Of a stretch of 64,000 nt of DNA, positions 1 through 12,329 are shown piece by piece. Position numbers and translations under genes: made by a program. Under the pieces are notes generated by a model. It saw only the letters and a list, made by a program, of their open reading frames with translations, had not been told where the DNA came from and did no database searches. Each line of letters opens with the position of its first letter. Within the stretch, counting starts at the first letter, position 1. Source of the stretch: Cheilinus undulatus (taxonomy: Eukaryota > Chordata > Actinopteri > Labriformes > Labridae); NCBI RefSeq assembly GCF_018320785.1, contig NC_054875.1, positions 32,369,157-32,433,156 of the forward strand, given 5' to 3'.

Positions 1-239
1 CTAATGTCAAGCTAGCAGAAGACATGGTTGAAACTGATTAAAAATGGATAAAAAGACATTCAGTATCAGACATTAGTGGTGTGGATTTAATCTTTAAATA
101 CCCTGGAAAGTCACCCAAGTTCCAGGCTTATCATCATTGGAACTGCAAAACAGAAGCCTTCCAGAAGAAAAAACAAGTAAGAGGCTAAGATTTATAATTC
201 AAAAGAAATTCAACTTTTTATAAACTCTGCCTTTTCTTG

Positions 240-1110
240 TCATATACAACATCAGTCTCAGAGGGTTAATACAGAAAAGTTATGCAGTTCTGATAAAACT
301 GCCACTACAGCTACATCGCAGCTACTCTCCACCAATTGCCATTGTTTACCAACTTAACTTAGGGTGCCTTCACAGAAGGCCCGATTGTTTTGAACTGCGC
401 TGGCTTGCTTTTACATTAGCAACACTGATCTATGCCTGAGCGCACTTGCATATGTATTCAGCCTGATACAGTAGGTGGTGGTATGCATGTAGCTGGTTTG
501 CAAGGAGGAGAAAGAAGAGGAAACTATCATGGCAAGATTATCAGTGTTTTAAGGCAGCAAAGTCATCCATCCTGCGATCATGGATGTGTCTTTAAAACCA
601 TTTTTAAGACACCAGCAATGGCACATCTACATGCAGCTTCAAGAGTTTGTGATAGGAGATTTCATTGTCTTTGCAACTCATCTCGTTGACTCCAACTTGT
701 CATCTATAAGGTGAGTCAAAACAGACCATTTATTGACCTGATTCTGATCATTTTCACCATTTATTGAGGAAAAAATGTGAACAAACTGCTGCGGAAAGAA
801 GTTTTGCTTTTAAAATGATGTCATATAGCTGGCACAACTCTGTCCCATTACAGGGCATGACTGCATTCACATCTCATTTGAATTATGCTAAAAATAACTT
901 TGTGCACAAGACAACCTCCCCAAGTTGGCCCGTCCGCAGTTCATTTGCATTCATACTCACCAAAACGAACTGGACTTGGGGCTCAAGTGTACTCAGATCC
1001 AGGACTGGGCTCTTAGTGTGAAAGCACCCTTAACCCTGCCCGCAGCTACTGCCTTATTCTCCTTAGATGATTCTGATTGATCCATTCGTTCTCAGGCCGG
1101 GAACAAATGT
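240..1110 (-). mobile_element. Diverged copy of the TAACCT-type repeat, split by another element
   Basis: Positions about 285-345 and 1034-1085 align by eye with a diverged repeat at 61.2-61.87 kb. Shared blocks are a TTCTGATAAAACTG-type stretch, then a block ending CCATTGT, then GCAGCTACTGCCT followed by GATTCTGATTG. Read on the minus strand, the first block keeps an ATG at the place where the better copies (near 34, 36.5 and 49.5 kb) open a short ORF, but here it meets a stop after a few codons. The middle (358-1033) is a separate inserted element. The ends of this copy are not clear. Confidence 0.4.
358..1033. mobile_element. Non-autonomous DNA element with AGGGTGCYTTCACA terminal repeats
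   Basis: The left end reads TTAGGGTGCCTTCACAGAAG and the right end, reverse-complemented, reads TTAAGGGTGCTTTCACACTA, giving about 15 bp of imperfect terminal inverted repeat around a 0.67-kb body with no transposase. This style of terminus is common for hAT-derived short elements in fish, but I see no 8-bp target duplication, so the superfamily is inferred only. It interrupts an older repeat, whose two halves lie on either side. Confidence 0.5.
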
Positions 1111-3390
1111 TACCGATTGATGCTTTGCAGGAGGGAGTTGCTTGATGACAGACATGTCATCTGGACAATCTAGTGGTTTTGTAAGGTTAATGTAATAGCC
1201 CTAAATTTCACAATCAGTGCATCTGTAGTTTACTACAAATGCTCAAATTGCAATTAAGGTATTTATTGTGCATGCATAATACATAAGAATGAAAGACACG
1301 CCAAGAAGGAGAAAGAAATAGCCAGTAAATTTAAAGTAAAGTTAAGCTACACGCAAAGCTTGATTTGGACTACTGTCTTTATCCAAGTACAAAAGCACCA
1401 ACCTCTAGACAATGTTTGACACTTCACCCTCTTTCAGCTGCTCCAGTGACTGTTGGACCCTCTTCTGATTGATGCTGCTAACAAGTTAGGAAGCAGTACA
1501 CTTGTATGTCAAATGGTGAAAACATGGCACAAATGCCCTCAAGCTTATATACCTGAAAGCAGAGATCAACACAACTTCAGTTTTGGTCTAATTGACATAG
1601 ATACATGTAAGAGTACATTGATCCCAAACTATAATATCAAGGGGTGATGAGAGATCCATCTTAGTACAGTTTCCGTTGGAGTAGAGGTAGTTTGAGTCCA
1701 GTTTTATTCAGACTAATAACTTAAATCAACTGTTCTAACTTTATGAATTTATGTGGCTTAACATACACCCCTGTACATAAGGGATAAAAACCCTGTATGA
1801 AATTATACCTAATTAGCGCCATCCTTCATAAAATTTACATCTCTCTTTATTATCCATCCTTGTACCCTTTCAGCCCCTTTCCCTTGATCCCTCTCCCTGT
1901 GTAGAGGGCTAATTAAAAGAGAGAAATTGGATATGGGCCTGTGCGCACCTTAATTCAGGGAGGAAAGGGAGGGAGGTGAGATGAAGTCGGACCCGGGACA
2001 AGGGCGCTAGATCAGAACGCTAAAGCCTTGTCGTGTTTTTGGCAGCATTAAACGGATGGTGAGGTTGGCAGTGAGGGTGCACAGGATGAGACAGTTGAAG
2101 TGTGACGCATCAGAAGAAAATCCAAAAATCCTGCACACTCTGCTCCTGTTAATCCACCTCTGATTTATGCCAACAGGGACTCTCCTCTTACCACCTCATC
2201 AATCTGTGAAAGACCTGGAGGACTAGAGCATAAATGTTTATCTAGTGAATCATCCGCTGCACGTCACCCCTCAACATGGGGTCAAAAGCAGAAACAGTTA
2301 TGGACAGAGTGACAGGGCCACTTCAGAAATCCATTGGATCAATAACTAATTTAAAACATTAACTCTGAATCCAATCACTCCTGGATGTCTCAGTTCAAAT
2401 ATCACTGATTATTATGCTAACTTAGATCCAGACATTTTCATTACAGTTTATGGGTTTTTTCTGAGTGATAAATGTCTAAACATTTTTTTCTTATTCCATT
2501 GTTTCTATTTGGCTTGAGAAATGAATCAACTATTTTATTGATGACTCTTTTGTGGCACCACAGGGAGCAGCATGAAACCCAATATACGGCCTCAAGTGAC
2601 ATTGATTGAGTCAGAGTCAGCTAGGGCTAAGAGCTGTATGGAAAAAAAGACGAGTTAAACAGACCTTTGTAGCCTCAGTTCCTCACCTCTTCATAATTCT
2701 AACAGCTCAGTTCTGCATTAGCTGCTATGAGCATAGACATCTGAGCTTCTGGCAGCAGTTGAGGGGCATTGTAAATAATGGTGGTGGTAATAAATATGTA
2801 TACAATATAAAAGACAAGTGTGTTGATAAATGAAGCCAATGTGGAAGGGAAAAAACAGCAGTTCCTTAAGAGTCCACTTGAGTCTGCCTCAAAAACCAAA
2901 GAAGCCTAATTTGAGCTCATATTGGGCGACTCAACTTGCAACCAATGGGAGAGAATAATCTTGGTCGCTTACATGTAATTAGCACAAAACATGAACTGGA
3001 TGCAGCCACAGAGAGGCAGCTTCTAGTAACAGTTCCTTCTTCACTTTCTAGCATCCATAGTGTATATTACAGTGGCTCTGTCATGACAGCCACTCTAATA
3101 AGCCATGTCCTATTATCATTATAAAAATTAAGGATGTTCCTAAGCATCTTTTCCGTATTTGGCTAAACGCTCATTTACATTTTGTTTAAACGGCTAGTCT
3201 ACAGAGGAGAAAATCCATAGAAAACAGATTCCTCACAGGGTCATAGCGGGTGTGACGTCAGCCTGATATACTCTCTTTAGCTGACTCGTAAATCTGTCGC
3301 TGGCTAATTTGATGAATGAATTTAACCATTTTGGCGATTGACCGCACGCATGGAAGTACTTGTATGCAAGACCTTAACTAAAAGATATAG
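1111..3390. other. Intergenic, no gene recognised
   Basis: No coding exon or known repeat is recognised. The open frames here are short and have no recognisable protein. The stretch 1850-2340 is less A/T-rich and more complex than its surroundings and could contain conserved non-coding sequence, but this cannot be shown from one genome. Confidence 0.5.
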
Positions 3391-3394
3391 GTAT

Positions 3395-4145
3395 AGTACC
3401 TTTAAAAGTATTCACCCCCTTGGATGTTTTACCCTTTTATTAGAGGGAAGGAAGGTCCAGTCACTGGTTAATCAGTATTCCTGGCTACCATTACACCATG
3501 AAGACAAAAAAAAACACTCCAAGCAACTCAGAGAAATGGTTAATGAAAAGTATAAATCAGAGGATGGAGACCAATAATTTCCAAGCTACTGAACATCCCA
3601 TGGAGTTCAGTTAAATCCATCATAAAGAAATGGAAGGAATATGACACATGTGTAAATCTGCCCTCACAAACTGAGTCAGAGAGGCCATATGAGAGAGTCG
3701 CAAGGGGAAAGACACTGTTGAAGAAAACTCAACTAGAGTTCAACAAAAGGCTGATGGAGGGAGACTCCATGGTCAAACAGAAGAAAGTTATTTGGTCCAG
3801 AGAGGCAAAAATGGTGCTCTGGGGCACCAAACACTGCACATCACTGCAAACACAACATCCCCACTTTGAAGCAAGGTGGTGGCAGCATCATGCTGTGGGG
3901 ATGCTTCTTGGCAGCTGGGACTGGAAGGCTTGTAACAGTAGAGGCTAAAATAAATGTGGCAAAATACAGCAAAATACCATGGGGCAATCTTATTCAGTCT
4001 GCAGGAGAACTATGGCTTGGGAGAAGATTCATTTTCCAGCAAGACAATGACCCGGAGCAAACAGCGGAAGCTACATAGAGATGGTTTAAAGACAACAAGG
4101 TGAATGTTCTGGAGATAAAACTTGTAAACAACCCCCAGATAAAAT
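3395..4145 (+). mobile_element. Tc1-like transposon, degenerate (family with AAGTATTCACCCCCTTGG end)
   Basis: The left end carries AAAAGTATTCACCCCCTTGG, the same terminus seen at 21.5 and 27.2 kb. The body encodes broken pieces of a Tc1 transposase: a stretch around 3718-3850 matching the region before the second catalytic Asp (weak W-S-x-E-x-K), then in another frame GGGSIMLWGCF (3872-3905) and FQQDNDPEQTA (about 4030-4065), the block around the second Asp of the DDE triad. Frameshifts and stops make it a pseudogene. The right end is not found near 4.2 kb, so it is probably truncated. Confidence 0.75.
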
Positions 4146-7100
4146 AAAAAGATTGTTGGATTTAAAAACAGAGGCAAACTGTACATTGAAACAGCAAATG
4201 TGTTAACTATCACGACTACTGACCAGAGTTTAAACCCATGTGGTAAATAATAATCACACCTTTAAGATTTAATTTAACTGAGGGAAGAATTTCTCTGTAA
4301 TTTCCCAGTCGCTGCTTTTTCAGACATATGTAGCAGTCCCTGTACCAGTTCCTCTCTCCCCCTGTCCACTTCGTCTTTTTCCTCTCTCTGAGAGTCTAAA
4401 ATCCACGGTCTCAGGCCAGGTGCAGCTGCAAAGCTGCAGTGGATCAGAGAGTTGATGATGGATGACAGCAGGGCGTGTATGTATGTGTGAGCTGAAGATG
4501 ATCCTTCATGCATTTTATTGAGTGACACACTCCCTGTGGTGAGGAAGTACAGGAAAATGATGGACTGGGGAAAGAGGTTAACAGCTTGCCAGCTCCCTCA
4601 CATGCATACACACATAAAAACGGCTGTATAGGCTCACTGTAGCTGAGAGGGTTAACACACCATTAACACATTACTTTACTGCAGAGGCCTGAGACACATT
4701 TGGCTCCAAGACCAGCAGCACCAAATGGACGCAGTCTCCAGCAGCCGATGTAACACATGCCAGAAAAACAACAAAGGGTGTATTTGTCTGTGTAAAGCTA
4801 ACAATCGGCACCCCTGCCTCCCCCACACATCATGCCACCCACTGGGGTGCTGGCCTCCCCTTTTGCTCCATCTGCATGTGCACAAACACAAATATAAACA
4901 TTCTCATGGGCCAAAAAATGTGCATATATACACAGATGGGAATCCAGTGCAACCCCACTATTTCAAAGCTGAATGAGCACATGAATGTGAAAACAATGGA
5001 CACTAATAATGTATGGTCTTCTTAATACATAACTTTTTGTGGCAGTATTAATATCTTTAACCTGTGCTTATTTAATCTTTGGGTGGTTTCAACATCCTTT
5101 AAGGAAAATAAACCAACAGACCAATGCTTTTTTGGGTTGTATCTTCTGTGTACGAGTTTCTGCACATCTATGCACCCTCCTTCATCCTCACAAGTCCATC
5201 ACACCGACACAAAATCGACAACATCAACCCTGCTGCTGCAAACTTTTTGTTTACATGTCTGTAGAGACATGGGCTTGAAATAAATAGATTGCTTGCTTTG
5301 GATTCTGCGGCTTGTCTTCATGTTGGCTTGTCAGATCGATGGGTTGCACATATGTCTAGCAGTATACAAAGGGATGGAGGCTACCCTGGGATTCTACACA
5401 CAGGCTTGAATCTTCCCATGCTGAGCTCAGCCAAGCCAGCGTATCGGAGGGTCTCACATACTGGGAAGCCCCCTGATGCCTATTCCTGATGTAAACAGGG
5501 AATTCATGCCCCTCTTTGGCTCTCTCTCCCTCTGATCATGCATTTTTGTTCACTCCACATTACAGTGGCCCAGTAGGATCATTTTGTATATGGCCGCTTA
5601 TCTCTGCTATGACAATACAGCCAGATGTCCTAGGAGATTTAAGCAAACATCTGATGGATTTCAGCCACTCTGAATAGCCATACAGGGAGGAAGCTAAATT
5701 AAACAGCAGAGCGCACTGAACACAGCTGGAGGAAAATGTAATTTTCTTTGCAATTTATGGGAAGATAAGACAAAAAGTACCTAAAATCCACACTGCCCGT
5801 TGTAATCGATAGCATCACAGGCCTGTGGCTGAAAGTCTACAAAACAGTGAAGCTGCAACTTCCTGATAATCAACATGAACGTTAACGATTCTCTCACTGA
5901 AATACACCTACAGCTAGCAAATTAGAACAGATGAAGCCCAAAAGTGAGAAGTGGAGCTTTTGATAAATGCGTTTCCTGACTCGGAGGATGGTGTAATTTG
6001 TATTTATCAAAGATTTTGCTTTTAAATGTTTAAATTCCTACAAATAGTTGACAGTTATCCACTAATTGCATGAGAAATCTACTTCAGAATCTTCTTAAAT
6101 AAGAGTCTTTGGCCTACATGCATGAGGAGTGTTAGTAAATCTTAGGGGTCCCTGGTCCTGACAGAATAAATCAAGCCCTGTGTATGCCTTGAAACAGCTC
6201 TGCACTCTTTAAAGTTTAAGCAGCGCTGCACTGTGTTGGGCTGCAGTCAACGCCCTGGGCTCTGAGTAAATTAATGATGCTTAAGTAAACTAAGGATTAA
6301 TTATGGATACCCCAATGTGTCAGCAGGCATGTAGGCACATCTGACTGCGTGTCCTACCTGCAGTCATGCTAATGAAGAGCTAACCTGCCTCGGCAGACAG
6401 AGGACAGATGGAAAACTCGCTTGGCACTTCACGCTGGTTGCTCTTACATGTATTATTGCCCTTCTACAGAGAGAGGCTCTGATTAGGATTCACTTTGAAA
6501 AGGGACAAACAGGCAGGGCAAAGGCAACAATTACAACAATGTGCAAACGACAGGAAAATCATAAAAGCTATTAAAGAACACAATATCATTACTTGATCAG
6601 CTTTTAGTACTGGTTTGAAAATTATGAGTGTTAGAAAGAAAAGCATTAAAGTTGGTGGTCTATTGCAATCATTCCCAAAATCTGGGTTGGGACCCACGGT
6701 TGGATCTCTGGGGATTTTTCTGGGTCGCCAAATGAGTTTTTAGAGTTTATTCCCTACAGTTTGTAATGTAACATTTATGTCTGCTGTACATATTAGACAC
6801 ATGGGGGTCTCCACCGTACAGCACTCAGCCTCTCCGCCACAATAAAACACAAAAGAAGACTCTACCAGACAGACAGAGCTGAAGTGGCCTTTCCAGGGTT
6901 GTAATACAGAAACCACAAGGCAACTAAAGCCAGATTGTGTCCAGAATTAATATTATCCAAGTCATCAGCTCAACCAACCAGCTGAGGACAGGACAGAAGA
7001 CAAATTTGTACTTGTACCCCCTAGTACCCCCACTGTTGGTGGGCTGCAAGAGGTTTTTTTACAGTAACTAAAAAATTAAAGAAAAATAAACAAACAAATC

Positions 7101-7610
7101 AGACTTTTAATTATTGTAAAATACTTGAAAGCATGTTGTTACCATAAGCCTCAACAGACTAACAGAAAGTAACAGCATACAGCCAGAAGATTTAACCCAT
7201 GTCACCCTTTTACCATTTATCTTGTCTGAAGTATACAACCGGTGTCACACTTTAACTAGTGTTGGATTAACTTGCGACACTGATAAACATTACACGATGC
7301 CACTCCTTTTTTCCGATGTTAATAATTTGATCAGTGTCTTAATGCTACTTGGGAAGAGTTTGCTTGGCCACAAAGTATGTTTACAGAGGTAAATATGAGA
7401 CAAGAAAATTTAAGTGACTTTGCAGATGCCTAATTAAAACTAAAATAAATGGTAGTGGCCCACCGATTGTACTGCATTCAATATGAATGCATCTGAAAGG
7501 GCAACATTTGCATTGATATCCCCTGTTTATGAAACAAAAATCTGATAAATAAAATATAAATATTCAGGTCTTAATATATACAATGGCGTTGGTGGGCCCC
7601 AGATGATATT
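4146..7610. other. Intergenic, no gene recognised
   Basis: No gene or named repeat is recognised. Around 4.68-4.98 kb both strands are open for 70-80 codons with many Cys and His residues, but the sequence does not form a zinc finger pattern and has no splice context. Around 6230-6420 the sequence has the look of conserved non-coding DNA (AT-rich homeobox-type motifs such as TTAATGATGC and GATTAATTATGG), which is a guess. Confidence 0.45.
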
Positions 7611-7614
7611 CAGG

Positions 7615-8555
7615 CCTCAAATTTGGCTGGGGCGTACTGAAGTTTAATCTTTACGCTGATGATACAGTGGTTTATGCATCATCGTCTCCATAAGAAAGTG
7701 CAAGACATAAACTGCAAGCAACATTTAATTTTGTCCAGGGGAACATCTGTGACTATAATAATGCCAACAAGATTAAAATGATGCGCCTTTCAAGGTCTAT
7801 GCCACAAGTGCAAGATACACAGATTTTTACCTTAAACAATGAGACGATTGAATGTCTTCAGACATATAAATATACCCTGGCTTTTTGCTAGAATATAATC
7901 TTTTAGTTAACACTTGATTTTCTTATAAAGAAACTGAGTGAAACTGGGTGTATCCTATTAAAACAAATGCTGTTTTTCTTTTGATGCAAGCAACATTTCT
8001 GTCTCTGATTTATTATGGTGATATTCTTCATATGCATGCTACGTCATCCTCTCTGAAGATGCTGGACTCAGTGTCCCATGTTGCCTTACGTTTTTTCTCC
8101 ACTCTGTTTTTGCACCCATCATTGTGTTATGTATGAGAAAACTGGTTGGTTGTCCTTATACAGTAGAAAGATGGAACATTGGTTTATCTTTCTTTATAAG
8201 GTGGTTTTACATAATTTGTTTTCTCATCTATGTTCTCTACTGACTCCAAAAAGTAGCTGTAACCTACAGTCTCATGGATTCAGCATGCATGAGAATCCCC
8301 CATCTTTGGTTGAAGAGCTTTTAAGGTTTTTGCTCCGTCATCTTGGTCTACGGCTACAGGGTCATGTGAAACATGTGTGCTGCATTAGTTTAGGAGATTT
8401 TAGAGCTAGACTTTGGGAACATTTGACTAGTGTATGCACATTTTCTAATGAAAGCTTTATTGATGTAACCTTGCTCCATTTTTTTGTGTGCGTCTTGGCC
8501 AGACCTCCATAATAAAAGAGATTTTTGAAAGAGAATAATTCTGGTTAAATAAAGG
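7615..8555 (+). mobile_element. Non-LTR retrotransposon, 3' part (L2/CR1-like), degenerate
   Basis: The reverse transcriptase catalytic block YADD lies at 7652-7663 in the context FNLYADDTVVYASS. Downstream, in shifting frames, come the usual C-terminal segments of fish L2/CR1-type ORF2: a YGDILHMHATSS block near 8010-8055, LDSVSHVALRF near 8062-8095, and YEKTGWLSLYSRKMEHW near 8128-8180. The element ends with GGTTAAATAAAG at 8543-8554, the usual 3' end of these LINEs. Several frameshifts and internal losses make it inactive. A minus-strand fragment of a related element is at 58.3-58.7 kb. Confidence 0.75.
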
Positions 8556-8565
8556 CTAAGGAGGG

Positions 8566-8765
8566 AGCTGGTTTAGCTCAGTAGGTAGAGCAGGCGCTCA
8601 TATGCTGAGGCTGATGTCAACAACGCACTGGTTGCGGGATTGATGCCCTGTCTTGGTGTTGTTTGGTGCATTTCTTCCCCCTCCTATCTCCCCACATTTC
8701 CTGTCTCTCTTCAGCTGTCCTATCAAAATAACGGCAGAAAAGACCCAAAAATAATCTTTAGTAAA
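8566..8765 (+). mobile_element. tRNA-derived SINE
   Basis: A tRNA-like head carries an A box (TAGCTCAGTAGG, 8574-8585) and a B-box-like GGTTGCGGGATTGATGCC near 8630-8647. The body ends in the pyrimidine-rich TTTCCTGTCTCTCTTCAGC followed by an A-rich tail. A second copy with the same layout lies in prpf6 intron 18. It starts about 11 bases after the LINE 3' end just upstream, suggesting insertion at or near the LINE tail. It is not a functional tRNA: the cloverleaf is not kept. Confidence 0.75.
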
Positions 8766-10680
8766 AATTTAAAAAAGGCTAAATAAATAATTAAAGAAAA
8801 GAAAAGGCGTGTATGTTTTATACTTAGGCTGCATGTGCTGAAATTAACAATGTTAAGAGTTTTTCTCTGGTTATAAAATAGACTTAAACTGACATTGATG
8901 TCTCCATATGACCTACAAAAGCACACCTGATCGTCAGCAACAATACCGTTGAATTCTAGATTACAATTTTTAATGTATTTAGCAGTTGCTAGCATCATTG
9001 TTAAACAAGATAATACACACAATGCTAAAAAAAAAACCACGTTTTACATATAAGATTGCAAATGTTCACACCTTTGATAACACTTACAAAGCAGGATGGG
9101 GTTATTTAGTGAGAAAAAGTGCCTACATGTGTACAGAATAAAATCAGCATAGACATAGGTTGGTTTCATCTATTTTTGCTCAAATATGATCAGTTTGCAG
9201 CTTCTCATGTGTGAAAGTTTGTCATTTTGCAAGCAAAATCAATAGAGAGCTCTTTGGAAAGATTTGGTCAGACAAAATGAGCTTTGTCTGGATGTGATTT
9301 TGGGCTTTAGGGATGTATGATGATTTATAATGGCAACAAATCTGAAGGTAATACAAAAATGACAATAACTGCTGTTTGCAGCCCTTTACAGACACAAAAA
9401 AAGGGAACAGTATGGCGCTATAGGCTGCATTGTAAAACATGACACTCCCTTCTCAAAGCACATTAGGAACACAGGATGAGTTCAGCTTTCAGAGGAGGTG
9501 GTTCGGGTTATGATGGGAACAATACAGGGTGTGAGCTGGTTTAGAATAATCCCTGTAAGCAAACTTTAACACTCTATTCTAAGCCCTGGGACTCCACTGT
9601 TTTTAGTTGAGTGAAACATGATATTCATTTTTGACTTACTGGTTTGAAAGTGAAATTTATGCTTTAGCGTGCAAATAGACCACTAGTAACTTCTACCATG
9701 ACTCTATTTCCTTATGACACCTCTGATCTTAACTGCAATAAATATTCAAGTGTGCCAAAACACTGCATGGATACAGGGCTTAACTGTGGATGTTTTGTGA
9801 CAGCATAGGTTATTCATAAGTTTCATGGTGGATGTTATCAAGTTAAGCTGACAGTGGAGTCACACCGTCCTGTTAGCACCTGAAATCCTGTCAGAAACAA
9901 CTAATGTGTTTCTTTATGCCTGTGGTTTGGATTGTGAATATGTGTTAGCCTCCTCATTGACCAAAACAACATTAACAGTCTCAGAGAATAAGGTCCGCGT
10001 GTTGTGGAGTTGTTAAAATAGTCACTAAATTTCAGAATAAGAGCATGCCCCTGTTTTGTAGCCTGCTGTTGAGGTCTAGTATGAGAAGTAGCTTACTGTA
10101 CGGTCGCTGTGAACTCGTTACTGAGTGGTACATTAAGTCCCCACATGAACATTAACGCTATATGAGGCTTGTAGTAAAAGAAACTGTGAGCTCCTACCGT
10201 CCACAGCCATAGTCGGTCTCAGCGTGTATCTCTCCGTGGTGTCAACAGGACTCTCGCATCCTTCCGCCAGATGGATTTAACGTACAGAGAGTGGGGATAC
10301 AGAGCGCTCTTTGCCCTCTCTAACCTACATGGAGACGGCTCTCATTCTTCTGCTATGTGCTGGGAAAATAACAAAAAAAAAAAAAGAACCGGTTGGCTCA
10401 CACTCTCCCTCGCTGTTGGTTCACGGCCATTTGTCCTGGACGCCACTGGGACAAGCCGATATGAAGCGAGCGCTCCTCGTGAGTCTCCGCCCCCCTTCTC
10501 CGTACCTGACCATCGGGAGACAAAAGGTCATTACGCCCCGACACCAGCTGTTCCTGGATACTGCTTTCTCTTCCCCTCTCTCTCTCTCTCTCTCTCTCCT
10601 TGAACATACACACAAACACCGTCTTAAACGCCCTATTTCATTATAATGCCCACTTATACGACTGGAATTTTAGGATGAAT
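8766..10680. other. Intergenic; CpG-rich block 10.1-10.6 kb
   Basis: Up to 10.08 kb I see no gene or named repeat. From 10.08 to 10.6 kb the sequence is richer in CpG than its surroundings, and on the minus strand an ATG at 10210-10208 is followed four codons later by a GT donor (GTAGGA). This could be the first coding exon of a leftward gene, but no downstream exon is recognised between 1 and 10 kb. Confidence 0.35.
10575..10598. repeat. (CT)n microsatellite
   Basis: About 12 uninterrupted CT units, next to the CpG-rich block. Confidence 0.95.
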
Positions 10681-10689
10681 ATCGAAATT

Positions 10690-10960
10690 TGCACACACGG
10701 TGGCAAGAAAAGTATGTGAACCCTTTAAATGATCTAAACATAGCACAAAAGTAAGGAAATTTGTGCTTGGTAGATTATTTCTTTGTTGTAACAATGCTTC
10801 TTAGCATACGAAAGCCTGTTTATTTCCCTTTTAAATGGTGCCACATTTGTAAGAAAGGTGTGTTTGGGGGATGAGCAGCAGAGCTGAGTAAGTGGGTTGT
10901 GCCCATGAAAAATTTGCCAAATTTTCTCTGGCAATGCCAAACACCATGTTTTGCTGTTGC
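10690..10960. mobile_element. Tc1-like transposon end fragment
   Basis: GGCAAGAAAAGTATGTGAAC at 10702-10721 resembles the terminus of a Tc1-type fish element (a ...AAGTATGTGAACCCTTT end). The following 200 bases have no transposase. This is either a truncated end or a short non-autonomous derivative, and the other end is not found. Confidence 0.4.
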
Positions 10961-11404
10961 GATGACTCTTGTCATGTCAACACCTGTGCATGAAATGTCT
11001 TTATAGAATATGTACGTGACTTATGTCCATATATCCATGAATATACAGACAATGCCCCCTATGGTCCAATGCCAGGAGCTGCACTTTTTCATGGATGGAT
11101 AAAGCTGTTTAACTATGTAGCCATTGAGTAGAGGATAATATTGTCTGTTTCTTTATGCCATTAAGCAGCTTTGAATGTGTGTTTGATGGAATTACAGTGA
11201 TAAAAGAGGACTAATATTGCATATCGAGAAACAATTGTAGAAGCTGACCAACAAGGAAAGCAGCAAGTATTTCATATAAGAACATATGAACAGAAGAACG
11301 GGATAACTTGTTTAGCCAAATAAATGTTTGTTTATATGTTAAATAACCTGTCTTTAATGTAACCATTCCTTCCAACTATTCACTTAAGTGATCAAAGGTC
11401 CCAT

Positions 11405-11924
11405 ATTTCTGTGGTGTTTATTTTGTATTGTGCATTTTACTTTGTGGAACTTCCGGTTTCCGGAGCTGGCTGCTGGCTGCTAACTTTACTCTGTTTCTCC
11501 TGAGGCGTTCACCCTGCCCCCCTGGTGCTGTGGAGAGGCACACCTGCAGCGAATCTACTAATCACTCCTGCTATTTAAGACTGGCTGCAGCTCTCTACAG
11601 CGCCTGAGTCTTGTCAACCTTACCTCACGGTAAACGTCGTCTCCAGGCTCCTTCTCCTGATCCTCCAGAGAAGTTTTCTTGTGCTTATTAATGATTCTAG
11701 TGATCTCCAGTGTTTGCATTTTTCTTGTATTGTCGCTAACGTGCCTCTCCTCCTTTTTTCCAGTGCCTCCTGCTCAGTTCACCACAGCCAGCTCCAGCAC
11801 TCCCTCACTCCCTCCTGGACTCTTGGAATCCCCCTCCCTTCTGCACTTATCTGCACAATAAACTGTTAAAACTGCTTCCGTCTCCGCACCTGAGTTCAAC
11901 CCATACACAAAACATCACAATTTC
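11405..11924 (+). mobile_element. Solo LTR of an LTR retrotransposon, with 5-bp target duplication
   Basis: The LTR runs 11410-11919 (510 bp), begins TGTGGTGTTT and ends AAACATCACA, so its termini are inverted repeats of the 5'-TG...CA-3' type. It is flanked by the direct repeat ATTTC at 11405-11409 and 11920-11924, the 5-bp duplication left by an integrase. Inside are a TATA-like TATTTAAG at 11572-11579 and a poly(A) signal AATAAA at 11857-11862, in the order expected for U3-R-U5. No gag or pol sequence lies on either side, so this is the product of LTR-LTR recombination. The family is not assigned. Confidence 0.85.
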
Positions 11925-12329
11925 ACCCCTTTAAGCCAAATTGGTCTTTCCAAAATCTACCGCAAAAGCTACATTTTGTGTCACATTCTGGATGGGAATA
12001 TTACAGAGGGGAGGAGTTCCACAGGCAGATGGACAACACAGAGATTCCCATGAATGGGCATCCGGTTGACTTACATCCATAACTGTGGAAACGAGGGTGA
12101 GCGGTCAGTAAGTGCCAAACCGTTTATTCTGCCATCGACTCTTGTTTGGTGGATTGAAAGTTTGAAGTCTAAAGAAACAGGACATAATGGCAATCTACTA
12201 ATTATTCATTTAACAAACAGGAGCCTTGTCCACATGGAGAGGAAAACAATATTTTTATTTTTTTTTTGTTTTGAAATACTTTTCTGTAAACATGGCATTG
12301 AAGAAATGTCTGCGTAAGATGCCTGGGCA
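11925..12329. other. Intergenic, no gene recognised
   Basis: Nothing recognised apart from a short T-rich run near 12251-12270. Confidence 0.4.

Noticed and set aside
4676..4976. Cys/His-rich open frames on both strands, as if a zinc-binding small protein
   Set aside because: Cysteine spacing does not fit any finger, there are no splice or promoter signals, and the composition (CA/TG-rich) explains the residues.
8574..8646. tRNA gene at 8.57 kb (A and B boxes present)
   Set aside because: The anticodon and acceptor stems do not pair, and the sequence continues into a SINE body with a second copy at 47.9 kb.
10271..10646. Two overlapping 110-codon open frames on the + strand
   Set aside because: They run through an A-tract and a CT microsatellite in two frames at once; open because of composition, with no recognisable protein.
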